Translations under genes and position numbers: made by a program
The notes under the pieces: generated by a model
The model's input: only the letters and a program-made list of their open reading frames with translations
Database searches by the model: none
Told to the model about the DNA's origin: nothing
NCBI RefSeq assembly: GCF_035969385.1
Contig: NZ_JAYKKJ010000002.1
Span: forward strand, 124,001 to 188,000
Direction of reading: 5' to 3'
Length of the DNA stretch: 64,000 bases
DNA from: SELP01 sp035969385
GTDB taxonomy: Bacteria > Pseudomonadota > Alphaproteobacteria > Rhodobacterales > Rhodobacteraceae
Part shown: positions 25,727 through 33,556 of the stretch, piece after piece
Position numbering within the stretch: position 1 is the stretch's first letter
Layout of the letters: each line of letters opens with the position of its first letter

Positions 25727-27001
25727 TCAGGTGTTCATCGAATCGAAGAAGTCCGAGTTTGTCTTGGTCTGTTTCAGCTTCGAAATCAGGAATTCGATCG
25801 CATCGGTGGTGCCCATCGGGTTCAGGATGCGCCGCAGAACATAGGTCTTTTGCAGGTCCACCTTGTCGACCAGAAGATCTTCTTTCCGGGTGCCCGACTT
25901 GAGAATGTCCATCGCCGGGAACACGCGCTTGTCCGCAACCTTGCGGTCCAGAACGATTTCAGAGTTACCAGTGCCCTTGAATTCTTCGAAGATCACCTCG
26001 TCCATGCGGCTACCGGTGTCGATCAGGGCGGTGGCGATAATGGTCAGCGAACCGCCCTCTTCGATGTTCCGGGCGGCGCCGAAGAACCGCTTGGGCCGCT
26101 GCAGGGCGTTGGCGTCCACACCGCCAGTCAACACCTTGCCCGAGGACGGAACAGTGGTGTTGAAGGCCCGGCCAAGGCGCGTGATGGAGTCGAGCAGGAT
26201 CACCACGTCGCGCTTGTGTTCGACCAGTCGCTTGGCCTTTTCGATGACCATTTCGGAGACGGCCACGTGGCGGGACGCCGGTTCGTCGAAGGTCGAGGAG
26301 ACGACCTCGCCCTTCACCGACCGCTGCATGTCGGTCACTTCTTCGGGGCGTTCGTCGATCAGCAAGACGATCAGATAGCATTCCGGGTGATTGCGTTCGA
26401 TCGAATGGGCAATGTTTTGCAGCAGCACGGTTTTACCGGTCCGCGGCGGCGCCACGATCAGCGACCGCTGACCTTTGCCGATCGGCGAGACAAGGTCGAT
26501 GATCCGGGCCGAGCGATCCTTGATGGTCGGATCGTCTTCGATCTCCATCTTCAGACGCTCATCCGGATAAAGCGGCGTCAGGTTGTCGAAGGCGACCTTG
26601 TGCCGGGCTTTTTCCGGATCTTCAAAGTTGATCGATTCAACAGTGACCAGCGCGAAGTAGCGTTCGTTGTCATTGGGTTCCTTGATCACCCCTTCGACGG
26701 TATCGCCAGTGCGCAGGCTGTACTGCTTGATCATCTCGGGGCTTACATAGATATCGTCCGGGCCGGGCAGATAGTTTGCCTCGGGCGAGCGCAGGAAGCC
26801 AAAGCCGTCCTGAAGCACCTCGAGCACACCATCGCCGCCGATGATCCAATCCTCGTCCGCGCGTTCCCGCAGGATCGCGAACATCATGTCGCCTTTGCGC
26901 ATGGTCGAAGCGTTTTCGATCTCGAGTTCTTCAGCGAGGGAGAGAAGATCCTTAGGGCTTTGCGCCTTGAGATCGGCAAGGTTCAGACGGTGCTGGGACA
27001 T
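25727..27001 (-). CDS. rho: transcription termination factor Rho
   Basis: The 424-residue hexameric helicase ends transcription at Rho-dependent sites. The N-terminal RNA-binding domain contains DGFGFLRSPEANYLPGPDDI. The ATPase has Walker A PPRTGKTVLLQNIA, followed by LIDERPEEVTDM and the catalytic region LLDSITRLGRAFN. The start is the ATG at 27001 (MSQHRLNLADL) with AAAGG upstream; the extra 34 residues of the longer frame are not Rho-like. It is followed by mnmE after 24 bp and preceded by hemJ after 119 bp. Confidence 0.98.
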   Translation of the reverse strand: MSQHRLNLADLKAQSPKDLLSLAEELEIENASTMRKGDMMFAILRERADEDWIIGGDGVLEVLQDGFGFLRSPEANYLPGPDDIYVSPEMIKQYSLRTGDTVEGVIKEPNDNERYFALVTVESINFEDPEKARHKVAFDNLTPLYPDERLKMEIEDDPTIKDRSARIIDLVSPIGKGQRSLIVAPPRTGKTVLLQNIAHSIERNHPECYLIVLLIDERPEEVTDMQRSVKGEVVSSTFDEPASRHVAVSEMVIEKAKRLVEHKRDVVILLDSITRLGRAFNTTVPSSGKVLTGGVDANALQRPKRFFGAARNIEEGGSLTIIATALIDTGSRMDEVIFEEFKGTGNSEIVLDRKVADKRVFPAMDILKSGTRKEDLLVDKVDLQKTYVLRRILNPMGTTDAIEFLISKLKQTKTNSDFFDSMNT

Positions 27002-27120
27002 GGAATACGGCCTTTGACAGCCTCGGGGCTGATCATGCTGGAAATGGGTATGGAATCCTCCCCACCGGACGGCAGGGCACGTCCCACATAGGCAGGCGCG
27101 CAAGCCCTGTCAATCTTGGG

Positions 27121-27591
27121 TCAGTATTTCACCACGACGGAGAATACGATCAGGAACATCATCAGCGTCGGCACTTCGTTGATCATCCGGTAGGTCCGGC
27201 CGGTGCGGGTATTGGTGCCAGCGGAAAATTCCTTGCGCCGCAGAGCCAGCCAGTGATGCGCCCATGTCATCACGATCACGGCGAAGGCCTTAACCCAGGG
27301 CCAAGGCTGCGACCAGTCCACGATCCCCGGTGTGAAAACTAGGCAAAGGCCAAAGATCCATGTCGCGATCATCGCCGGGTTCATGATCACGCGCAGCAAT
27401 TTCTGTTCCATGACCTGAAAGGTCTGATCCAGTTCTGACCCGGTGGTAGCCCGTTCAGCGTGATAGACGAACAGCCGGGGAAGGTAGAACATACCCGCCA
27501 TCCATGAAATGACAGAGATGATGTGCAGGGACTTGATCCAGGGATACACGGCGATCAGCAGATCAATGATCCAGTCTTTCATTGTGATCAT
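27121..27591 (-). CDS. hemJ: protoporphyrinogen IX oxidase HemJ
   Basis: The 156-residue inner-membrane protein has about four membrane helices. The conserved N-terminal pattern is WIKSLHIISVISWMAGMFYL and an RLFVYH segment, with the histidine likely binding haem. HemJ converts protoporphyrinogen IX to protoporphyrin IX in organisms lacking HemG and HemY-type oxidases. The start is the ATG at 27591 with AGGGGA 5 bp upstream; the ATG at 27582 is too far from that site. Upstream is the AT-rich gap that I read as the replication origin. Confidence 0.9.
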   Translation of the reverse strand: MITMKDWIIDLLIAVYPWIKSLHIISVISWMAGMFYLPRLFVYHAERATTGSELDQTFQVMEQKLLRVIMNPAMIATWIFGLCLVFTPGIVDWSQPWPWVKAFAVIVMTWAHHWLALRRKEFSAGTNTRTGRTYRMINEVPTLMMFLIVFSVVVKY

Positions 27592-27987
27592 GTAGTCCCC
27601 CTGTCTGCCCTTCTTAAAATATAAAAGATAAAGAAAAGAAAGATGATGTTGTTTGGGGTGGGGATAAGCCGTGTTTCCCGAGTTTTCCCCGGAGTTGTCC
27701 CACGTTCGTTCACTTGGGCCAAGCGCAATGGGTTTTCCGGAGGGCCATTTTCATAATATTTTCATATGTTTAATTACGCGATGAAAGCACAAAGACAAAA
27801 GAAGTCATCTTGACTCGCCACGCACAGCGGATTCGTCCACATCCCCCGACTTTTCCTTTCCCACCGTGGAAAACCCTTTGGTGACTCAGCTGTTTGAACA
27901 GCAAAATTGCACTCGGTCCGATGCAGCTCTAGAAGTCACAGAACCATCCCGATGATTGCCCAAAGGCTTACCCGCAGGATTATCCAC
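27592..27987. other. putative chromosomal replication origin (oriC)
   Basis: This 396-bp gap is the only one above 300 bp in the window. Two strongly AT-rich tracts stand out against the GC-rich background: 27611-27650 (about 7 G/C in 40) and 27748-27776 (3 G/C in 29). A perfect DnaA box TTATCCACA lies at 27980-27988. Weaker candidates are TTATCCCCA on the minus strand at 27659-27667 (8 of 9), TTACCCGCA at 27968-27976, TTTTCCACG on the minus strand at 27865-27873, and TCGTCCACA at 27833-27841 (each 7 of 9). Three GANTC sites occur at 27812, 27830 and 27883. Position between hemJ/rho and maf, with parS 3-5 kb away, agrees with known alphaproteobacterial origins. Confidence 0.65.
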
Positions 27988-27988
27988 A
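27980..27988 (+). promoter_or_regulatory. perfect DnaA box at the maf start
   Basis: TTATCCACA matches the DnaA 9-mer consensus exactly, and its last base is the A of the maf ATG. DnaA bound here could both contribute to origin function and affect maf expression; both roles are inference. Confidence 0.7.
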
Positions 27989-28587
27989 TGACTGACCGTA
28001 TCATCCTGGCGTCTGGTTCTGAAATCCGGGCCACGCTGCTGCGGAACGCCGGCGTGACGTTCGACGTGATCCCCGGGCGCGTGGATGAAGAGGCGATCAA
28101 AACCGCGCTTCTGGCGGAAGGGGCCAAGCCGCGTGATATCGCGGATGCGCTGGCGGAAATGAAGGCCCGGAAGATCGCCGGCAAACATCCTGAGGCGCTG
28201 GTGATTGGTTGCGATCAGGTTTTGGCCTTCGACGGTTCGATCCTGTCAAAGCCGCGGACGCCCGAGGAGGCCCTGTCGCATCTTCAGGCGATGCGCGGCA
28301 AGACCCACGAGCTGCTGTCTGCCGCGGTGATCTATGTAGAGGCAGAGCCGCAGTGGCGGTTTGTCGGGAAGGTGCGTCTGACGATGCGGAGCCTGTCCGA
28401 CGCCTATCTGGCCGATTACGTGGAGCGTAACTGGGACAGCATTCGCCACAGTGTCGGCGGATATAAGCTCGAGGAGGAAGGCGCCCGGCTGTTCGCCCGT
28501 GTCGATGGCGATTATTTCACCGTTCTGGGTCTGCCGCTCTTGGAACTCTTGTCTTACCTCTCGCTTCGCGGAACATTGCCGTCATGA
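27988..28587 (+). CDS. maf: Maf-family nucleoside triphosphate pyrophosphatase
   Basis: The 199-residue protein has the Maf signature ILASGSEIRATLLRNAG at the N terminus and the catalytic region GCDQVLAFDG. A GGYKLEEEGARLF segment comes near the end. Maf proteins hydrolyse non-canonical or modified nucleotides such as dTTP/UTP analogues. The start is the ATG at 27988; the longer frame from 27907 runs into the origin-like gap. The stop overlaps the aroE ATG by 4 bp, beginning the coupled set maf-aroE-coaE-dnaQ. Confidence 0.93.
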   Translation: MTDRIILASGSEIRATLLRNAGVTFDVIPGRVDEEAIKTALLAEGAKPRDIADALAEMKARKIAGKHPEALVIGCDQVLAFDGSILSKPRTPEEALSHLQAMRGKTHELLSAAVIYVEAEPQWRFVGKVRLTMRSLSDAYLADYVERNWDSIRHSVGGYKLEEEGARLFARVDGDYFTVLGLPLLELLSYLSLRGTLPS

Positions 28588-29417
28588 GTGACCATAAGAT
28601 CCCCCTTGCCGGTGTTATCGGCGCGCCCATCGCCCATTCGAAATCCCCGCGTCTGCACGGCCATTGGCTGCGGACCTACGGGATTCCGGGGCATTATGTC
28701 CCGCTGCACGTGGAACCGGATGACCTTGAGACCGTGTTGCGGACCCTGCCGAAGATGGGGTTTCGGGGGGTGAACATCACCATCCCGCACAAGGTGGCCG
28801 CGCTGGAGATCGCCGATCAGATCTCCGACCGGGCTACCCTGATCGGGGCGGCAAATACGCTGACGTTCCGCGCGGATGGAAAGATTCATGCCGATAATAC
28901 AGACGGTTACGGATTTCTGGAGAACCTGAAGCAAGGCGCGCCGGGATGGAAACCCAATGCCGGTCCGGCGCTGGTTCTTGGCGCGGGTGGCGCCGCGCGG
29001 GCGGTGATTGTTGCCCTGATGGAAGCGGGCGCGGCGGACATTATCCTGACCAACCGCACCCGTCCCAAGGCGGACGAATTGCGCGCCGCCTTTGGCAAGA
29101 AGGTGCGCGTGGTTGATTGGGTCAAGGCGGGCAATGCGGTGGAGGAAGCCGCGACGGTCGTCAATACGACGTCGCTTGGCATGGTCGGCGCGCCGGAATT
29201 CCGGGTGCCGCTGGACGGGCTGCGCCCCGGAACGGTTGTCACCGATATTGTTTATGCTCCGCTGCGCACCAAGCTTCTGGAGGCCGCCGATGCGGCGGGC
29301 TGCATCACCGTCGACGGGCTGGGCATGCTGTTGCATCAGGGCGTTCCGGGATTTGAACGCTGGTTCGGTGTCCGGCCCGAGGTGGATGTGAACACCCGCG
29401 CCGCGGTGCTGGGATGA
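28584..29417 (+). CDS. aroE: shikimate dehydrogenase
   Basis: The 277-residue enzyme reduces 3-dehydroshikimate with NADPH in aromatic amino acid synthesis. It has the substrate-binding SKSPRLHGHWL segment, NITIPHK with the catalytic lysine, NTDGYGF, the NADP loop GAGGAARAV, and the NRTRPKADEL motif for NADP preference. It overlaps maf by 4 bp and coaE by 4 bp, so translation of all three is probably coupled. Confidence 0.96.
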   Translation: MSDHKIPLAGVIGAPIAHSKSPRLHGHWLRTYGIPGHYVPLHVEPDDLETVLRTLPKMGFRGVNITIPHKVAALEIADQISDRATLIGAANTLTFRADGKIHADNTDGYGFLENLKQGAPGWKPNAGPALVLGAGGAARAVIVALMEAGAADIILTNRTRPKADELRAAFGKKVRVVDWVKAGNAVEEAATVVNTTSLGMVGAPEFRVPLDGLRPGTVVTDIVYAPLRTKLLEAADAAGCITVDGLGMLLHQGVPGFERWFGVRPEVDVNTRAAVLG

Positions 29418-30010
29418 GCTGGCTTCTTGGCCTGACCGGCTCCATTGGCATGGGCAAGTCGACAACGGCGCAGATGTTCCGCGATGAAGGCATACCGGTC
29501 TGGGATGCGGATGCAGCGGTGCACAGGATCTATGCCAAGGGCGGCGCGGCTGTTGCGCCGGTGACGGCCGCGCTGCCGGATGCGGTGGTGGACGGCGCGG
29601 TGTCCCGAGACGCATTGAAGACCATGATCGCGAAAGATGCCGGGGTTCTGAAGACATTGGAACAGATCGTGCACCCGCTGGTCGCTGCGGACAGAGCCCG
29701 ATTTCGCGAGACGGAAACAGCGGATATCCTTGTATTCGACATCCCCCTTCTGTTCGAAACCGGTGCGGACAGCTGGCTGGATAGCGTTCTGGTGGTCACC
29801 GCCCCGGCGGAGGTGCAGCGTGCCCGCGTGCTGGACCGTCCCGGGATGACCGAGGCGCAGCTGGAGACCATTCTGGACCGGCAAATGCCGGATGCCGAGA
29901 AACGCGCCCGAGCCGATAATGTGATCGAGACCCTGACTCTCGACAGCACCCGCGCCGCCGTGCGAGACCTGATTGCCGAGATCAGGGGGAAGATGTCCAA
30001 CCATGCGTGA
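29414..30010 (+). CDS. coaE: dephospho-CoA kinase
   Basis: The 198-residue kinase catalyses the last step of CoA synthesis. The Walker A loop GLTGSIGMGKSTTAQMF is at the N terminus, with DADAAVHRIY, PLLFETGAD and a QMPDAEKRARAD lid segment later. It begins within the last codon region of aroE and overlaps dnaQ by 8 bp. The aroE-coaE-dnaQ order is common next to alphaproteobacterial origins. Confidence 0.95.
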   Translation: MSWLLGLTGSIGMGKSTTAQMFRDEGIPVWDADAAVHRIYAKGGAAVAPVTAALPDAVVDGAVSRDALKTMIAKDAGVLKTLEQIVHPLVAADRARFRETETADILVFDIPLLFETGADSWLDSVLVVTAPAEVQRARVLDRPGMTEAQLETILDRQMPDAEKRARADNVIETLTLDSTRAAVRDLIAEIRGKMSNHA

Positions 30011-30743
30011 AATCGTTCTCGATACTGAGACCACCGGGTTTGATCCGGAATCCGGCGACCGGATCGTTGAAATCGGCGCGATCGAGCTGGTGGGCCATAT
30101 GCCGACCGGTCGCACCTATCACCAATACATCAACCCGGAACGGTCCATGCCCCGCGAGGCGTTTGAGGTGCATGGGATTGGTCCTGACCTGCTGGAACCG
30201 CCGGAAGAGCCAAAGCCCGGCGCGGTCATCCTGCGCGACAAGCCGGTGTTCAAGGCGGTCGGACAGGCATTTGTCGATTTCATTGGCGATGCCAAGCTGG
30301 TGATCCACAATGCCGCTTTCGACATGAAGTTCCTGAATGCTGAACTTAAGTGGATCGGCCTGCCAGAGATTGCCTGGGAACGGGCGGTGGATACGCTGGC
30401 CATCGCGCGGCGCCGGTTTCCGGGGTCTCCGGCCTCCCTTGACGCGCTCTGCCGCCGGTTCGGGATCGACAATTCGTCGCGGACGCTGCACGGCGCGCTT
30501 CTGGACAGTGAAATCCTTGCAGACGTCTATCTGGAACTGATTGGCGGGCGGCAGCCGGATTTCGCGCTCCAGGCGAAACCCCAGCAAAACGGCAGGTCGG
30601 ATTCGTCGGGTGAGGGAAGCGAATGGCGGGCCTATCAGCGCCCCAATCCTCTGCCCGCGCGGATCACGGAAAAAGAAGCCGCCGCCCATGCTGCGTTTGT
30701 CGAGGCATTGGGCGACGGCGCGCTTTGGAAAAAGGGCAGCTGA
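30003..30743 (+). CDS. dnaQ: DNA polymerase III epsilon subunit
   Basis: The 246-residue protein contains the DEDDh exonuclease motifs: ExoI VLDTETTGFD, ExoII HNAAFDMKFLNAEL, and ExoIII with the conserved histidine and aspartate in TLHGALLDSEILADVY. It proofreads for the replicative polymerase. The C-terminal part (after about residue 180) is linker and binding tail for the polymerase alpha subunit. The start is the ATG at 30003, overlapping coaE by 8 bp. It converges on secB with a 17-bp gap and no obvious terminator. Confidence 0.96.
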   Translation: MREIVLDTETTGFDPESGDRIVEIGAIELVGHMPTGRTYHQYINPERSMPREAFEVHGIGPDLLEPPEEPKPGAVILRDKPVFKAVGQAFVDFIGDAKLVIHNAAFDMKFLNAELKWIGLPEIAWERAVDTLAIARRRFPGSPASLDALCRRFGIDNSSRTLHGALLDSEILADVYLELIGGRQPDFALQAKPQQNGRSDSSGEGSEWRAYQRPNPLPARITEKEAAAHAAFVEALGDGALWKKGS

Positions 30744-30760
30744 CGCCGCCCCAAGGTCGA

Positions 30761-31255
30761 TCAGTTGGCCTTGGCCTTCTGTTCTTCGACCCGACGGGCC
30801 AGTTCCTGACGATACAGCGCCAGAAAATCGATGGTGTCGAGGTTGACCGGCGGGAAGCCCCCGTCGCGGGTCACGTCGCTGACCACGCGGCGCAGGAAGG
30901 GGAAGGTCATGCGCGGGCATTCGATCAGCAGATAGGGGTGTAGCTGTTCTTCCGGCAGGCCGTCGATGTGGAACAGACCGGCATATTCCATCTCGAGCAG
31001 GAACAGCGGGCTTTGGTCCGATTTGTTGTTCGAGGTCACGGTCAGCTTGGTGATCACCTCGTACTGGTTTTCACCGCGCTTGCGGGCGTCAAGGTTCACC
31101 TTCACGGCAAGTTGCGGCTGAACCTCACCCTGCGCACCCTTCTGGGCGAGGATGTTTTCGAACGACATGTCGCGCACGTACTGCGCGAGGATCTTCGAGG
31201 TTACTTTCGGCTGCTCGGCGGTCGGGGCGGCGCCGGCGGTTTCGTTTTCGGCCAT
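30761..31255 (-). CDS. secB: protein-export chaperone SecB
   Basis: The 164-residue protein keeps preproteins unfolded and passes them to SecA. The family core begins at ILAQYVRDMSFENILAQ, and the later IECPRMTFPFLRRVVSDVTRDGGFPP segment is strongly conserved. The ATG at 31255 is preferred because GGAG sits 10 bp upstream. The ATG at 31264 would lie almost against the same site and adds only MEP. It is a single gene close to dnaQ, as in other alphaproteobacteria. Confidence 0.96.
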   Translation of the reverse strand: MAENETAGAAPTAEQPKVTSKILAQYVRDMSFENILAQKGAQGEVQPQLAVKVNLDARKRGENQYEVITKLTVTSNNKSDQSPLFLLEMEYAGLFHIDGLPEEQLHPYLLIECPRMTFPFLRRVVSDVTRDGGFPPVNLDTIDFLALYRQELARRVEEQKAKAN

Positions 31256-31313
31256 GGGTTCCATGCTCCTGCAAAAAATTTCCAGCTGTTCCTATCAGCC
31301 AGCGGCAGAAGGC

Positions 31314-31796
31314 TCAATGCCCGCGCGGACCGTCGTCCGGACGGGTCCAGCCAGAGGGTTTCCGGGGGCCATCGTCGACCACTTCGAAATCCCCGTCGAT
31401 GACATCGGCGCGCTGCGGGTGCTGCGGCCGGGGCGTGCCGAATTCGACGACATTCACACGTTGGCGGACCCAACGAAATGCGGCGGCCCGAACGGGCGGC
31501 ACCAGTAGGGCAAACCCGACCGCATCGGTGAAAAGCCCGGGTGTCAGCAGAAGCGCCCCGGCAAACAGGATCATCGCCCCGTTGGCCAGCGGTTCGGTCG
31601 GATCGTTCAGGTCGTTGAAGGATTGTTTCAGCCGCGACATCTCGCGCGCGCCCTGGCTGCGCACCAGATTTGACCCGATCACCGCCGTAATCACCACAAT
31701 CGCCAATGTTGGCCACAGCCCGATTGCCCCGCCGACGTTGATGAACAGCGCGATCTCGATCAGCGGAACGAGGATGAAGGCGACAAGGAGCCACAT
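31314..31796 (-). CDS. fxsA: FxsA family membrane protein
   Basis: The 160-residue protein has the FxsA domain. The N-terminal helix (MWLLVAFILVPLIEIALFI) is followed by GLWPTLAIVVITAVIGS, and a second hydrophobic part contains ILFAGALLLTPGLFTDAVGF. In E. coli the protein is known for relieving phage exclusion when overproduced; its normal role is unclear. A hydrophilic C-terminal tail extends about 50 residues. The start is the ATG at 31796 with AAAGGA upstream. It diverges from the Tim44-domain gene across 104 bp. Confidence 0.85.
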   Translation of the reverse strand: MWLLVAFILVPLIEIALFINVGGAIGLWPTLAIVVITAVIGSNLVRSQGAREMSRLKQSFNDLNDPTEPLANGAMILFAGALLLTPGLFTDAVGFALLVPPVRAAAFRWVRQRVNVVEFGTPRPQHPQRADVIDGDFEVVDDGPRKPSGWTRPDDGPRGH

Positions 31797-31900
31797 GGGA
31801 TGATTTCCTTTCCAGCCCGTGTGTGGACTTGATTGGGGGGCTGACATACATAAGTCCAATCGCAGATGTAAACGAAGCCCTTCCTGTTCAAGAGGTCCCA

Positions 31901-32551
31901 ATGAACGCACCTATCATACAGCTTTTGGTTCTGGCCGGTATCGCCGTGTTCCTGATCCTCAAGCTGCGGAGCGTCCTTGGGACGCGCGAAGGGTTTGAAA
32001 AACCGCCCGTCACCATTGAACGCCGCCGTAATCCGGGGTTCGAGGTGATCGAAGGCGGCCCGGACCGCGATATCGTGGACAATGTCCCCGATGGTAGCGA
32101 CGCCGCCAAGGCGTTGGCAGCGATGAAACGGGTCGATGGTGACTTTGCCGTGGGCGATTTTGTGCAGGGCGCGCGCGGTGCCTATGAAATGATCCTGATG
32201 GCATTTGAACATGGTGAATTGGCTGATGTGAAGCCGTTTGTCTCGGACGAGATATACGAGGCGTTTGCCGATGTGGTCGAAGATCGGGCCCAGCGCGGCC
32301 TGACCATCGAATCCGAATTCATCGGCGTGTCTGACATTGCCATCACCGAGGTGGAGTTTGACGAGGTCAGCCGCGAGGCCGATGTGACTGTCCGTTTCAT
32401 CGGCGAACTGACCTATCAGGTGCGCGATGCGGCGGGCGATGTGATCGAGGGCAACGCGACCACGCCCAAGCGGCAGAAGGACGTCTGGACCTTCTCGCGC
32501 GTGATGGGGTCCGACGATCCGAACTGGATTCTTGTCGCCACCGGGGAATGA
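31901..32551 (+). CDS. Tim44-like domain protein
   Basis: The 216-residue protein has a single N-terminal membrane helix (IIQLLVLAGIAVFLILKL), a linker, and a Tim44-like domain from about residue 70 (FVQGARGAYEMILMAFEHGE, VSDEIYEAF). In mitochondria Tim44 tethers the import motor to the inner membrane; in alphaproteobacteria the domain has been linked to membrane-anchored roles that are not well defined. The ATG at 31901 has AGAGG upstream. It lies 39 bp before mltA in an apparent operon Tim44-mltA-smr. Confidence 0.88.
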   Translation: MNAPIIQLLVLAGIAVFLILKLRSVLGTREGFEKPPVTIERRRNPGFEVIEGGPDRDIVDNVPDGSDAAKALAAMKRVDGDFAVGDFVQGARGAYEMILMAFEHGELADVKPFVSDEIYEAFADVVEDRAQRGLTIESEFIGVSDIAITEVEFDEVSREADVTVRFIGELTYQVRDAAGDVIEGNATTPKRQKDVWTFSRVMGSDDPNWILVATGE

Positions 32552-32590
32552 TCCCGGCGCCATCGGCGGGGTAGAGCCAAGAGGGCTGGC

Positions 32591-33556
32591 ATGACCGCTG
32601 TCCGCTATCATGTTCTGAAATTTTCGGACCTGACCGGCTGGGCAGCGGATGATCACGCCGCCGCGCTCGAGGCTTTTGCGCGAACATCCGATGTCCTGAC
32701 AGGGCCAGACTGGGCAGAGGCCGTGCGGGAAATGCGCACCGGCGGAACCGCCCGCGACTGTCTTGAAAACGCGCTGTGTCCGATCCTGATTGACGATGGC
32801 AACCCTGCCCATTTCACCGGATATTATGAGCCCGAACTATCGGGCAGCCCGGTCCGGACCGCTGACTTGTCTCACCCGATCCACGCCCTGCCCCGCGATC
32901 TGCCCGATGGCCCCTGGCTGACCCGGCAGGAGATCGAGGAGGGCGATGCGCTGACCGGGCATGAGTTGCTTTGGCTGGCCGACCCGGTTGACCGGTTCTT
33001 TCTTCAGGTGCAGGGGTCGGGGCGGATCAGGTTCCCAGATGGGGCGGTTGTCCGGGTCGGATATGCGGGGCGCAATGGCCATCCCTACGCCTCGGTCGGG
33101 CAAGAGCTTGTCCAGCGGGGTATTTTCACGGCGGATCAAGTCTCGGCCCAGGCGATCAAGGACTGGGTCCGGGCAAGGCCGGACGAGGGCCAGCGCCTGC
33201 TTTGGCACAATCCATCCTATGTCTTCTTCCGGCTTCTGGAGGGGATCGACCCGGACGATGGCCCTATCGGCGCGCTGGGCAAGCCTGTCACGGGGGGCCG
33301 GACGGTTGCCGTGGACCCGGACTATGTGCCATTGGGGGCGCCGGTCTGGATCGAAACACAAGGCAAGGACGCCATGAACCGCCTGATGGTTGCACAGGAT
33401 GTCGGATCGGCGATCAAGGGCGCGCAGCGGGCCGATATCTTTTTCGGCACCGGGGATGCCGCCGGACTGGCCGCGGGCCGGACCAATGCGGGCGGGCGGA
33501 TGGTTGTCCTTTTGCCCCGGGCCATGGCCGCCCGGATCGCCGAAGGGCTGGACTGA
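32591..33556 (+). CDS. mltA: membrane-bound lytic transglycosylase A family (MltA)
   Basis: The 321-residue protein has the MltA domain (FTGYYEPEL, VQGSGRIRFPDG, LWHNPSYVFFR) and a 3D domain with the catalytic Asp region MVAQDVGSAIKG followed by RADIFFGTGDAAG. The family cleaves peptidoglycan between MurNAc and GlcNAc. The ATG at 32591 has AGAGGG 5 bp upstream, and an in-frame stop occurs 14 codons earlier. The protein starts MTAVRYHVLKFSDL, with no signal peptide or lipobox, which is odd for a periplasmic enzyme. Its stop overlaps the smr gene start by one base. Confidence 0.9.
   Translation: MTAVRYHVLKFSDLTGWAADDHAAALEAFARTSDVLTGPDWAEAVREMRTGGTARDCLENALCPILIDDGNPAHFTGYYEPELSGSPVRTADLSHPIHALPRDLPDGPWLTRQEIEEGDALTGHELLWLADPVDRFFLQVQGSGRIRFPDGAVVRVGYAGRNGHPYASVGQELVQRGIFTADQVSAQAIKDWVRARPDEGQRLLWHNPSYVFFRLLEGIDPDDGPIGALGKPVTGGRTVAVDPDYVPLGAPVWIETQGKDAMNRLMVAQDVGSAIKGAQRADIFFGTGDAAGLAAGRTNAGGRMVVLLPRAMAARIAEGLD

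Noticed and set aside
25436..27091. 551-codon open frame on the plus strand opposite mnmE and rho
   Set aside because: Shadow of strongly conserved genes; no domain signal and no credible ribosome binding site.
27592..27987. CtrA binding sites (TTAA-N7-TTAA) in the origin-like gap
   Set aside because: Isolated TTAA half-sites occur at about 27614 and 27770 but no correctly spaced pair was found.
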